The notes beneath the pieces are model-generated. The model saw only the letters and a list, made by a program, of their open reading frames with translations, was not told the DNA's origin and ran no database searches. Made by a program: the position numbers and the translations under genes. From Heterodera schachtii (taxonomy: Eukaryota > Nematoda > Chromadorea > Rhabditida > Heteroderidae), in assembly GCA_023374025.1 (NCBI GenBank), contig SIJG01000116.1, forward strand, positions 310,834 to 374,833: DNA of 64,000 nucleotides. Reading direction: 5' to 3'. Every line of letters begins with the position of its first letter. Position 1 is the stretch's first letter. Of the stretch, positions 43,309 through 56,514 are shown in pieces.

Positions 43309-43369
43309 AAAAAGCAAATAAAATGATCAAATTACACAATTTGGTATAAAATAGAGAAAATAAAGTGGG

Positions 43370-43432
43370 TACATGCGTGTGTACGTGTGTACGGGGTGTG
43401 TGTGTGTTTGTGTATGAGTGTGTGTGAGAGGT
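43370..43432 (+). repeat. GT-rich microsatellite
   Basis: Interrupted GTGTGT tract: 'gtgtgtacgtgtgtacgggg', 'tgtgtgtgtgtttgtgtatg'. Confidence 0.8.
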
Positions 43433-43439
43433 ACAATTA

Positions 43440-44759
43440 ATGTTGAACAAATACAAACAATTACAAAGTGTGTCCAAAATTGAGAACTATTGAAATTATA
43501 AATGACTGAGCGGTTAAGTTCACAACATACATTTACATCAATTGCATTTTCGGCGACGAGCATAATTAAAAAATTTTTAGATACTGTCATACAAAATTAT
43601 TTAATAACAACTTAAATCGTAAAATTAATTGAATATCAAGTTTATTTAAAGAAATACTGAGGTAATTTAAATAATGAAAAATAAATTTTTAATTAATAAA
43701 AATAAATAAAATTTATATATTATTTGTTACTAATCAAAAAATCAAAATGCGAAAATTCTCGAAAACGAAATAATAAAAACAAGCAATTAATGAAAAATTT
43801 GTGATAAATTTACAATAATATTTTTTAACATTATATTTTGAAATCTATTAAAACATTTATATGAAAAAATTATCATTATAATGATAAACTAAAAATTACA
43901 AAATTTAAAATTCTCAACCAATTTGCTTTTATAAACTAATGAACATTTGATAAAAGTAAACCTAAATAATTTTTAAAAATTAAAAAAATATGGAAAAACA
44001 TAAATCTTAGTCTTTTAAAAAAATTAAAAATTTTACAAAATATTTCATCAAGTGAAAAATATTTTTCAAAGTTGTGCTATCTTTGCCAATCAAAATCTTT
44101 AAAAAATTATTTGTTGTCTGTTAATAAATTCGGCTATTTTAAAATTTAAACCATTTTTTGTATAGTTTTTCATATCAGAATCCCAAAAAAAAATCGCAGC
44201 CAAATTTTTAAATTAAATCTCATCAAAATTTAAATGAAAATTTTAACTTATCTTTATGAGATATTTAAAAAACTTACAATTAGAAGATTTTTTGCCATTT
44301 TTTCGGACCGATCAGTTGAAAACGCGGTCGAAATGAAAAATTATTAAAAATTTTATAATTTTATGACAAAATAAAATTTTATTTCAATATTTGCAGATTA
44401 AACAAAAACTTATCCAAAAGTAGTATTTTTATATTTATAGCAGCCAATACAAATATAATAATTAGGGTCACATCGCAATAATCGGTTTCAGTTTCACTAA
44501 TGATTAAATGATTATTTTAATTAATGAATATATTTTCTAGTTATTCACATTTATTTATCTTTAGCATTTTTATTGAAAATAATAATAAAGTTGAAAAATA
44601 AATAAAATGCTTTTTAATGTTTAATTACCATCAATATTTATAACAATTTGGACAGGCGCAATGAGAGATGAAACTATAATTTTTTAAATTAAAAAGTATT
44701 ATTAAGCCAATATATAATAATATGTGATGATCAGGGAACGGATTATATGTTTTTACATA
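43440..44759. other. AT desert, nothing recognised
   Basis: No gene or repeat identified. Confidence 0.5.
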
Positions 44760-45070
44760 TTTTTTTTTGCGCATATGCTATCGCATGAAAAGCTCATAAA
44801 TAGCATTTTTACTTGTTTTCCTTTCAATCAGAGCGAGTTAGCACATAAAAAAACATATTTTGGATTTTTTTCATAAAACTTATTTTGGGGTTTTGGGTGT
44901 TTTTAGCACATATTTTAGCGATTTTTGAATTATTTTTAATTTTTTTACAAATTAATTTTTTGGCACCCAAATTCTTGGCTAAATGTCATACAATTTTCAA
45001 AAATTTTTTTTTATTTTTTGCATTTTTTGAGCTCTTTCATGAATTTTTTCATTTTTGTGGAAAATTTTAA
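44760..45070 (+). repeat. Word array with 'cacatattttagcgattttt' phrases
   Basis: Phrases such as 'agcacataaaaaaacatatt', 'acttattttggggttttggg' and 'agcacatattttagcgattt' echo each other. The same kind of phrase occurs at 55.1 and 57.2 kb. A 61-codon frame (44885) is incidental. Confidence 0.45.
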
Positions 45071-45271
45071 ATTTAGCGAAAAATTTTTTTTAAAAAGTTT
45101 GCGCATCGTCAATTCATTTAAAGTTGAATTATGCAACATTTAATTCTGGTACAAATTTTAAAATAAAATCCTTTAAAATAAACAAAAATGGCTTCTCATG
45201 AAAATAATGTTTTGAAGCTAGAATCTTATTGATATTAGTAAAATTGAAATGAAAATATTATTTTTGACTGC

Positions 45272-45383
45272 GCGGCGCAAATGTCTGTTTTTGCTAGGCG
45301 GCGCAAATGTCGCGGCGCAAATGGAGCGGCGCAAATATCCGCGGCGCAACTGTCCGCGGCGCAAATGACGCGGCGCAAGTGTC
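45272..45383 (+). repeat. GCGGCGCAAATG array, seven units
   Basis: Seven copies of GCGGCGCAAATG (variants CAACTG, CAAGTG and CAAATA) spaced 14-15 bp apart, except one wider gap after the first. It is strikingly GC-rich in this desert. Confidence 0.88.
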
Positions 45384-45524
45384 GACTTTGCTGAGTTATT
45401 AAATGGTTTTTTTCTGTTCATTTAAAAATTCTTTATTTTTTGTGTGAAATACTGTGCAATTAAAAATGCATAAATAATGAATAAAATCATTTTTTACAAT
45501 TATTAAAACCAAATATAAGAATAA

Positions 45525-45583
45525 ACCCGATCGGGTGGTACTCGGACCCGTCTAACCCTACTCGGAATGCCGTGCCACCCCTA
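45525..45583 (-). repeat. TAGGGGTG-headed array (CCGAGTA type)
   Basis: On the minus strand TAGGGGTG is followed by 'ccgagtagggtt', 'gggtccgagtacc' and the palindrome cccgatcggg. Confidence 0.55.
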
Positions 45584-45599
45584 CTGCTGGAATGTATGA

Positions 45600-48500
45600 A
45601 TATATAAAAATAAAGTAAATAAAAATTGTATTATGATTTTTTGGACTTATTAACAATTTATTTTTTCCTTTTTATATCCTCATTGGAAGAAATGTTTTTT
45701 TTCATTCATGCTGATGATATAAATAAACTTTTGTTTTTAAAATTATTTATTTATGTTTTCATTTATCCTTTGAAAACAATTAAGTCATATCGCCTAAACT
45801 GTTTTATGTTCCATCATATGATTGCTTTCATTTGTAAATTTATTAAATCTATTTTTAGATAATATTTTTAAATAAAAATACTAAAAATAGCTTTATATTT
45901 CATCATTATTACTGCTTTTATTTCAAATGTATGCATTATTATTGAAGGTAATGCAATTAATTTTTCGTTCCATACATAAATATGGGCACAAATGTGATGA
46001 GGCAAATAAAAGTATTGCTTTTTATTTTGTTAATGGACGTCTTATAAGCAATTAGTATTTGGTCAATAAATTTAAATTTCAGTTTTTATATTTATTTTGT
46101 TAATTAAATAAAATAATCTTATTTTTATCTCGAAACACTGATGTATTTGCCTTTTATTGTTAAGGTAATTTTTATAAGGTAATTCATTAAATTATTTATT
46201 TTAATCGCTACTATAATTTATTTTTTTTAGATATATACTCATACATAAAATTTTCTTTATTTTTTCATTTGTCATAATATTTTAAGATATGTTATTCTTT
46301 ATTTAATCTTGCTCAAGAACCCTCTATTTTCATCGAAACCTGATTTTCCTTTTAGATAAATTCTATTTAAGCCTAGCCTGTTCTTTCCCGTTGGTCCCAC
46401 TTGCACTTAAAATTTAATTGTCATAATAATTTTTAAAAAGATTATTTCATTTTATATTCTCATATATTTTAATTATTTATTATTTGTCTTAAAAAGAGTT
46501 GAAAATTTACCTTTAGGTAATTAAATAGAGTAGGTTTATAATCTATTTTATTTTAAATAAATAAAAAAGAATTTTATATATGCAAGATAATTTGCCTCTT
46601 ATGAGTTGCCAGTAATCATTTTTATTTTATATGCATTTTAATTTTTTATTTGCTTTTTATATTCGTTATTATTTATGTACTAAATATTTTTAGCATTTCT
46701 TGTAAAATTTGGTTTCTTAAATAAATCTTTTTGAAAAATTTTAGTATTTGTCTTATAAAACCTTAAATTATTTTATTTGTATTTATTATGATTAAATTAA
46801 CATTTGGGGAATCTATTTAATTATTTTATTAATTTGTTATAATTAATACGAGATTTTTTTTTATTCAATATAATTTATTATAATTCTCATGTTCTAGGTA
46901 CTCTTCTTTTTGTGCTGCTGTTTCTTCTCAAAAATTTTTAAATTAAATTGCAGTTTTTAATAAATATATGTTTTAAAAATGATTCCTTTTCATTGACTAA
47001 TTTATATTAATTTTACTATTAAAAATTGTTTTTTTATTATTATTTTATTAATAAAATTTATAAATACAATTTGTTTATCGATCTTTTAAAACATAATTAT
47101 TTTTTAATGCATTGTCAAAAATCCGAAAATCTATACAATATTTAATCAGAAATGATAAATAGATATAAAATTTAAAAAATGTAAATAATTTAATAAAATT
47201 TATTTTTTAGTAAGAAATAATATCAAAGGGCATTAATTTTTATAAAATCAATTATTCATATTTTAAATAATATTCACAATTCAGTCAGTGTTTTGTTATA
47301 AATATCTTTTTTGGTAGAACGCAGGTTTATTGATGTTCCCATTTACATAAATTAACATTTTTAAATTTAAAATAAATGATATTGTATTTCATTTTAAGGA
47401 ACTTCGAACATTTTTGAATTCGACGTGTATGGGTATAAATCCATATAAAAATATTTAAGAATTAAAATTCCTGAAAAATTGCCATATACCGAAAAGAAAC
47501 AGAAAAAATTGACAAACAAATTTTTTTGTTAAATTTATTTAATTTGCAAAATATATTTATTTATTTTCCTTAGACATATAAAAGCTTGTTGTATGTTTCG
47601 TGCTGGGTCGTTTTGTAAAAACTGCCAACATGGGCGTTTCGTAAAACTTGAAACCGGGAAATTTTCAGAAAAAAAAATTGTAACCGATTGAAAATTTTTT
47701 CGTGAAAGATGAATAGGACGGACAGAAAGAGAACATAATTAGCTACAGAATGCAAAAAAGCGCATGTCTCTACGGCTTCTCCTCATGGAGAAAGGAAAGG
47801 TCGAATATCTTTACTCCTGCATTTACGACAGTCCAAAAAAACGAAAGATGAACCAATAAATAGAGATTGTTGAAAAAAATATCTCTTATTCCATAAAAAT
47901 ATTCGATATTATTTATATATATTTATTTATATGACAAAAAGTGATTGTCAATTTTGTTTGCTCCAAACAATTTTAAACCCGTTAATTTATGGAAAATAAA
48001 TAAATATTTTTGTCATGGAACGGAATCGAACCTCCACCTTTTTGCCCTTCTGAGTTACACAAATATTTTTTGCAATTGTCTAAAGAAGCGCTTTTTAACC
48101 TTTTTTTGATGTTTTAAAGTCAGTTGCTAATTTTATACAAAATAATAAATTAAAAATAAATAAACAAAAATTTTACTTTGGAGTAATAGATTTTTATTTT
48201 CAATTTGCACATATGTTTTATAGGAGTGATAGAAATAATAATCAGTAAGCTATAAAAACGGTAGCAAGATAAAGCAATATTTAGTTATTTGATTAACTAT
48301 TCATAAATTCTTTTGTATTTTTAGTTTTCATATTTTTTTCTTGTTTTATCATACAAATAATAACAATAATAATAATAATAATGTTGTGACTGATACAGAA
48401 TTATTCACTATGATATTGCATGATTTTAATTTTAAAAATTATTTATTATTTTTTTATTATTTTAGGTCAAATAAATTTTACATTTATTTTATATGTTGCG

Positions 48501-51500
48501 ATTAATTGCTGAATTAGATAATATTTTTAAAAATATTATTTTAAGCTGTTCGAATCTTGGCCGCCTACTCCATTAATTGCTTCAATTGTAATCTCTCCCT
48601 TTTAATAATAATTTGTTTATTTAATTCAAAAAATTATTTTTTTACTATTTTGGTGAATATATTAACCTGTTTTTTAAAATTTCTTTACAGTTAATCAGTT
48701 AAAAACATTAAATTTATATTTCTTTTTTAAGTGGATTTTAAATTTGTTATGTAGAAATGCAATAAATTGAATTATGTATCAATCATTATTTTATAAAAGA
48801 TTAATCTAGATTTAGTAAAGATTAACAAAAAAAAATATTTATAAATTTTCTTGAACAAAATTAAAATATATTTAAAATGCTTCAATTATATCATTTGGTT
48901 TTTACAAAATAATATTAAATTCATATTTTTCCATATGAAATATTTATTTTGATGAAACATAAATTTTATTCTTTTCTGGTATTTATTTATTTATTGATAA
49001 ATACCATATCATTTTTATCCATAAATTTAACCTTAATTAATTCAAGTGCATTTGGCAGTTTTGAATGTAAATTTTGACCTCCAACTTATTGTTATTATTT
49101 GTTTCTGTTTGTGATTATTAATGTATTTTTTAAAATTATTCTATAATAAATAATTAATTTAAAAATTTTAATTAAATTGTTGTATTTTTTTAAACAAATT
49201 TGAAGGTATTTTTTGTGAGTTTTTTTTTGTTATCTTAAGTAAATTTTTTTGTTTTTAACGTATAATTTTGAATTATTTAGCGTTTTAATCTTTTTACTAA
49301 TTATGAAACGCATTTAATAAACACAATAATTGAAATGTTATAATTTTTTATATATTCTCAAATTTGATTGGTGCAAATCTGTAAAAAATTTTGCCTTATT
49401 TATTTAATTGTCTTATAAATTGTCGAAACTTATAAACTGAATTTACTTTCTTATGTTTACTAATTTTAAGAAATTTATAGAAAAAATATAAAAGATAACA
49501 TCATCACCTCATTAACAAATATATAATTTTAATTAATAATTTCTTTTTTTTTATATAATTTTTATTGAACACTTAGCAAGTTCTTCTTGATATACCATAT
49601 TCTTTCCTGCAAATTTTATTTTAAATATGAGATTAAGCTTTAAAATGTATATATTCTTAATTTTTGCATAATTCAATTTTTTAATTAAATGTATTGCCTT
49701 TTCACTGATTTAACAATTACTTTTTTCATATTTCACAATTAGTTATTCGTTATATATTTTTTATTTGTTTTTTCTCGATAGATAATATATGCGCAATTGT
49801 TCAATATTCTCTGTACCCAAAATGCATTACTTATCAAATCCGGTATGCAATATTTATTTTGCATTATTTGTTGTTAATGAATATACCATAAAATTTAAAT
49901 GATCATCTAACTTTTTTCATGTCTCATTAGAAATGTTTTTTTCATTTAATTGTCCAATTGTAACGCTAAAAAAATGAAGGAAAATTCATTTCGGCAGTCA
50001 TTAGACGATTGCTTTTTTTGTAACTATTTAAATAACTACTTCGCGATTTTTCTTACCTATATTTTCCAGCGTTATCTATACATCCAATATTGCTTTGTTT
50101 TATTTTATTTGTTAAATTTAAAATAATATTAAATCAATTTGAATTATTTGTTAGATTCGTTAACTTTATTATTAATATATTCTAAACTTCGAATTCTCTT
50201 TTTTTAATAATTTACATAAGCAAAAAACTGAATATATGTAATTCAAAAAAATAGTGGCGAATAATATAATATGAAAAATTTTTAATTTGTATTTTTTTTT
50301 CTTAGAAAATGTAAAAAAAAATTTAAATTGAATGTTTTGTCTACAATTAAACAAAAAAACCAATTATGAAATGATTTTAATTACAGCAACTTTAATAATT
50401 CATTTGTTATAACTAATATGAGGATAAATTTAAACATAATTAATGTAAATTTTATAAGACGAAATTATTCTTAACTAAAGGATGTGCAAAGTAGTCAATC
50501 GTATACATAAGCGACCAAAAAATGAAAAAAATACAAAAAAAAAATGTATAAAAAAATTCAATATTTATTTAAAATTAAAATGAATTTACTTATTTATTGT
50601 TACACCAATATGGAGCGACGTATTCTGTACTCGTGTCCAAAGGTCTTCACTAGTTAATTTAGATAATAAAAAATAAATTTCAAATTTATTTATCTATGTA
50701 TAAAAAAATTGGCAACAATATTATTTCAAACTAATAAATTTAGCATATAATGAAGAATTTAATTAGCTTTATTTTTATAAAGATTTATTCTACAGAAACA
50801 AATTATATATACGGAGCAAAAACTTTAATCTTTGGAAAAGGAGGAACGAAGACATGAGAAAAAATATGAAAACAAAAAAATGATACAAAAAAATAATTTT
50901 TTTCAAATGAAAAAATAAATTACCAATTTTAAAAAATACCAAAAAAATTATTACCTTTAGTAAAAAAAACGAAGAAAAAAAAGTGACTTCTTCAAAGGAG
51001 CTATTAAATAGAAAAAAATAATAATTTTAAATTTTGTCATTCTGTCTGCGCCTAAAAATACACAAATTAATTATTTATTTTTCTCGAATGATTGAGCCTA
51101 GTGGCGTCAAACCTTCACATCCAGTGCGAGTAAATATATAAAGTTGGCAAATAAAAGAAACAAAAGGCTTAAAAAATTTAGATTAATTTATAAATTAAAA
51201 AAAGGAAAATGGAAAAGAAATGGAAATATAATAAATAATAATATTTGTGATTTAATTAAAATCATATATTATATTAAGTTTCAATAAGTTACTCACATTA
51301 AAAACATTTATTAAATAGAAAACGCTGAACAGGAATGGAACGTTGACCTCCTTTGGAACATGAAAAATAGAATTAAAAAATTGTTGGTATTACACAAATT
51401 AATAATTATTGAAAACGTTAAAAGAAGAGCAATTTATTTAACTTGTATTTATTTAACAGTAATAAAAAATGCATTTATAAATATAGAAAATCCCAGCGCA

Positions 51501-54500
51501 GCCGACGAATCCCGAGAACACGAGACAAGATCTGAAAATATAGGCAGCGATAAATTTAAAATAAAAATGAAAAAACTAATAATATGTCGCAACAAATAAT
51601 TATAATATATTTTTACGATAGTTGTGAAGCTTTATAGAAAAAGTGAAATTTTAGATACCAAAAGAAATTTTAAAAAAGTTCAGAAAATATCAACGCACCT
51701 TGTACAAGTCACTTTCATATACTAACACATAATTGGAAAAAAAACAAAATTTTTCAAATACATATTGCAAAAGTAATATAACATTAAATAAATGTGAATA
51801 AATAAATTGAAAATTAAAAACTTATTAAATAATTTTAGTCAACATCATGTTCATCATGCAAAGTCATGAGGTCATGAGATTTAAATGTAAAAGAGATAAA
51901 ATATACAAATTATAATATGCTATTATGCTATATTAATAAAACAATTAAGTAGCTAAAAATTTAATTAAATTTTGAAAAATATTAAATAAAATTGAATAAA
52001 CATGAAAATATGGAATAAAGAACATGAGAAAAACAAAATTAAAAAATATTAACGAAAATTTATTTATTAAATATAATAAAATGGAATTTTTTAAATAAAG
52101 GCCAAGGAACAATGATAAAAAAACAAAAAAGAGCCAATTATTTCAGACCTTTCAATAATCAAAGAAACTTCTGAAAAATCATTAAAAAAATAATAAAAAT
52201 AAAAATTACCAACAATTTTTAACTGTGTATTACATGGTATGAAAACATGAGATAAAAAGAAAAGCATAAATGACAGACAAGAAATTTATAATTTTCAAAT
52301 TAAAAAACTAAAATAGGAAAATTTATAATATTATTATAAAAATCAAAAATAGATTATTAAAAAAAAAAATAGTGAAATTTATTTAAAAAATTCAAAAAAA
52401 TATTAAAAATCTATTTCAATAAATCAACTAAGGAAAAATAAATCGATAATGTTTAAGACCGACAAAATTAACTATTATCATATAAATAATAATAAATTTG
52501 CGTTATACATTCTATTTATAAGAAAATTGTCATAGCTTTAAATTAAATGGGTAATATCAAATGAAACAATGAAACAATGATAAATAAATCTCGGCTTTAT
52601 TTCAAAATTAGCTACATATAAAGAGCATTAATACATATCCTTAATTATATTTTTAAGTAATTTTAAGAGTATATTAAAATAAATAATACTTATTGAAGCG
52701 ATTGCAAAATCATAAGAATACATTGGTGACTTCAAGATTAACTCTTTAGATTAAAAAAAATAATTATTATTTTACCAAATTAAAAAGCAAAAAATTATAA
52801 AATGGATTATTAAACAATTTTACATCCAAAATCATTTAAGGTAAAAATAAATCACATATAAAGTTGATTATTTAGCAAAAAATTATTTAAAAGCAATTCT
52901 AAATTGAAAAGATGCGTCACAAATTCATAAAAATAAATCATTTAAACTTTGTAAACGCATAATTAAAAAATAACAATTTTTTAAATATTTATTGGAATAC
53001 TTTAGTGAGCAAAAATGCTACTAATCGAAAATCATTCCTCTAAGGGTTGGTCGAAAAATTAAAAAAATTACACAGCTTGAATTCAAAATTTTCAACAATT
53101 TCCATTTAATTTTTTTTTCTTGACCATAACTTTTAGGAAATTTTACTTCTTAAATGTAAATTTATCAACAAAGATACTAAATGCTCCTCTTTTAAAATAT
53201 AAATCAGAAATAAAAATTTATAGACTACAATCAATTACAAAACATAAAATCAAAATTAAATGCAAAAATGAAAACAATACAATAAAATGGTAATTCTAAT
53301 TGTTTATATGAGCCCAATTCTAATTTATGAAACAATTCATTGATTTTTTGCAAAAAAAAACAATGAAAAATTGAATTAATAAATTATCATTTAATCAAAT
53401 AATATATTTTATTATTTCGTTGAAATGATAATTTGGTTTAAAAAATTTAATTTAATATTTAGACAATAAAAATGTAATAATTATTGGTATTAGACGCACA
53501 ATGTGCTGGTTTAAGTTAAATATTTAAAATTACATATTTTAAAATTCTTTTGACTTGAAGTAAGTATCAGAAAATATTTTATACACAAAAAAAGTGTTAG
53601 CATTTTTTAATGTGAAATAATTTTATAAATAAACAGTAAGTTAATTACAAAATTCAAGAACTTAAGGAATAGTGAAAATAAGAATATTATAAAGAAAAAT
53701 TATTTTTCCATTTATTAGCTTGTGGGCTAATTAATCATCAATAAATAAAATTAATTTTTCCAGTACTTATTTAACAAGTAACCTGTGCCATCCTTTTATT
53801 TTATTTTAGTTAATATTTTTTTCATTATGCGATTATATCAAGCTGTTCAGAAATTTTAATGTCACCAAACCTTAATTTATCAACAAAAAAATAAAAGTCG
53901 CTCAAATCCAAATATTTTACATTACATATTGTTTTTTTCATCAACAACATACAGTGATGAAAATAAATATTGGATTTTAAATATTCGCATAAATTTTTTT
54001 TTTCTTTATTTTTTTTATTAATATAATTTTCTTCGTTTATATGTATAGAATAAATTATTAGATATTTTTATATTTTTTGAATGAATTTTGAAAAATTTCA
54101 CTGTTTTAAATTTAATTATTAAAAATCCTTAAATTTCTAACCCTTTTTTTATTGTGAAAAAATTTAAATTTTTCCCAATTAAGATGCTAAATATTTTTGA
54201 ACATCTTTTATAATATCAATTTTTTTTTTAAATTAATTTTTTCGTTTATGCTTTACTAAAAATAAAAGTTTTACGTTATTAAAAAATTAATTAAATATAT
54301 AATTTTAACTTTTAATTTATTATAAATTGTTTATGCAAATCTTCTTTTGTGTTAATAATTTATTTTTATTTTTATGATACGTTATAACTTTAAATTTTAT
54401 AAATTTCTTGTGTTGAAGATAAGCATTTGGAAAAAATATAAACAATTTTTTTAAGGTAAAAGTATTTTCACCATGTGAATTGAGAAATTTTAAAATCTCT

Positions 54501-55084
54501 ATTCTAAAATGATTTACAACAAAAATTGTACACAATATTTTAATTAAATATACAAATTTTTAAGAATTTATATTTAAATAAAATACTTTAAAACCTAAAT
54601 ATTATTTTTATTTATTTGTGTAGTTGTATTCTAAATTTTTTTAAAACAAGAAAAAAAAGCTAAAAATTTTAAATAAAAATGTGTTTTTAAATAAATATTA
54701 CATTTTTCCAATTTAACATAAAGGGAATTTTCTGATTTAATAATTTTAATTTAGATATTATTAATTGTTGCATTTGGAGTTAAAAAAAAATTTTTTAGAT
54801 TATTTACAGTAAAAAATGGTGTTCATTTTTTTCCCATTTTTTGAATTATTTATAAGTGCTCTATCATTTATTACTTTTGACCTCAAAAACCGGAAAATTT
54901 TTCAAAAAATCAGTTCTTCACAAAATTTTTCCTGAGAATATTGAATAATTTAAATTTCTTATGTTAAATTGTGTCAAAAATAAGCAAAAAAAAAAAAAAA
55001 ACAAAGTAAAAATTCGCTTATTGGGTTGATTTTTCGCTAACTATGAGTAAATTTTAGAGCTTTAGCATGTTTTTTCTTCAAAAA
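45600..55084. other. AT desert
   Basis: Nearly 9.5 kb without a recognisable gene. GC-richer patches at 47580-47830 and 48013-48062 hold B-box-like words. The second reads 'ggaggttcgattccgttcc' on the minus strand, but no complete tRNA cloverleaf can be drawn. There is a simple repeat of aat units at 48357-48382. Frames of 60-80 codons are low-complexity. Confidence 0.5.
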
Positions 55085-55225
55085 TGATTTTTAATACATA
55101 TTTTGATCCTCAATTTGGAAAAATTATGTCCATATTTTTGCAATTTTATGTCCATATTTCGCGATTTTTGGTCCATATTTTATGGCCATATTTTGCGATT
55201 TTATATCCATATTTTTCCAAGCCCT
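55085..55225 (+). repeat. Word array with 'tccatattttgcgatttta' units
   Basis: 'gtccatatttttgcaatttt', 'atgtccatatttcgcgattt', 'ttggtccatattttatggcc' and 'atattttgcgattttatatc' follow each other, about five units of 25-30 bp. Confidence 0.75.
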
Positions 55226-55239
55226 AATGATGAGAAAGA

Positions 55240-56390
55240 CGGCTTTTGTAATTTAAAAGTAAAAATGTAATCAATAAATAATCCACATTGAATATCAATC
55301 GTAATGTAAATACAATTTATTTTATGATAAATTTTGTAGAATTTTTGATTAAAAATTTTAAACTTTTTGTAATTACCAACAATAAATTAATTAATATTAA
55401 AGTATAAGATTGAGTAAGTTATTAAAAAAAATGAAAATGAAATAATATTAAAACACCAGTATATTAATTAAAAGATGTTTATTAACATAAAAGATCATTC
55501 TCAAATAATTTCTTTTTTTAAATATAAAATATCGTTTTAATGTGTTTTTTTAACCAAATGGCTTATAAAATGAAAGAATTGTTAGAATTAAATTAAAAAA
55601 ATCCAATAAAATGTTTCTATACTTATCTGCTAAAAAAGGGAACGGCAACAATCATTCGCTTGAAGGGGATCAAACGAGTAAAAAAAAACTACATATTAAA
55701 CAATTTAAGCAAACAGTAATAATGAAATAAAACAAACTGAATTTAAAAAATACCTATACTGAAAGTTAAATTCAAAAAAAAACTAATTAATAAATAGAAA
55801 GCAAAATAATAAAGTACTAGTAAAAAAATCAAACGTTTCAATATTTATTTTTTATTTTAGATTATTATTAAAAAAATTATGCCCAACGGTGTTTTATTTA
55901 TTTTTTCTAAAATAATAATTTGTATAATTATAACATTTTGAAAAAAATATTTTTTTAACTTACTGGTCTAATTTGTTTGATTTTTGTTTATTATGTTTTT
56001 GGCCATAATTTTTACTCCTTTTTTGTGTAACAAAAAGTAAGGACAAAATGACCATTATTTAGTGGTTGTTTTGACATGGTGGCAAATTCAAAAATAAGTT
56101 GAAATAAATAAATAAATAAGTAAGGAAATGTCTCTTCATGTTTAAGCAAACAATATTTAAAATAAATTTGAAATATTTAATTCAATTCAAACATTTGTAA
56201 ATTTGAGTAAATAAACAGAAAACAATTATATAAAATAATAAAAATATTGGTTGATATAAATCATTTATTAGTTTCATTTTAATATTTATTCAAAAGAAAA
56301 CTATAAAATAATTAATTCTAAAAATATAAAATAGTATGTAAAAATTAATAAATAAATAAGTTCAATGTAGCAATTCAAGAGGTAAATAAT
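55240..56390. other. AT desert, nothing recognised
   Basis: No gene. 55630-55680 is slightly GC-richer without a signal. Confidence 0.5.
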
Positions 56391-56514
56391 AAAGTTGTAC
56401 GGGACCGGGAATTTTGAACAAAATCTGGACCTGGACTTTTTAGCTGGAAAACCGGGAAGTCGGTATTCAGTTGAACGTGTTTTTCCGTACCTGGTCCCGG
56501 TCCCGTACAACTTT
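56391..56514. repeat. 124-bp element with perfect 20-bp inverted ends
   Basis: AAAGTTGTACGGGACCGGGA (56391-56410) pairs perfectly with 56495-56514. The interior repeats ggacctggac/accggga words. It shares GGGACCGGG with 14203-14275. No clear target duplication. Confidence 0.8.

Noticed and set aside
47756..47825. tRNA-like patch ('ggcttctcctcatggagaaa', 'aaaggtcgaatatcttt')
   Set aside because: A T-arm-like and a hairpin can be drawn, but no D-arm, acceptor stem or 7-nt anticodon loop fits.
48009..48062. Possible tRNA gene on the minus strand (B-box-like ggttcgattcc)
   Set aside because: The T-stem has a mismatch and no matching 5' acceptor strand is found upstream. At most a tRNA-derived relic.
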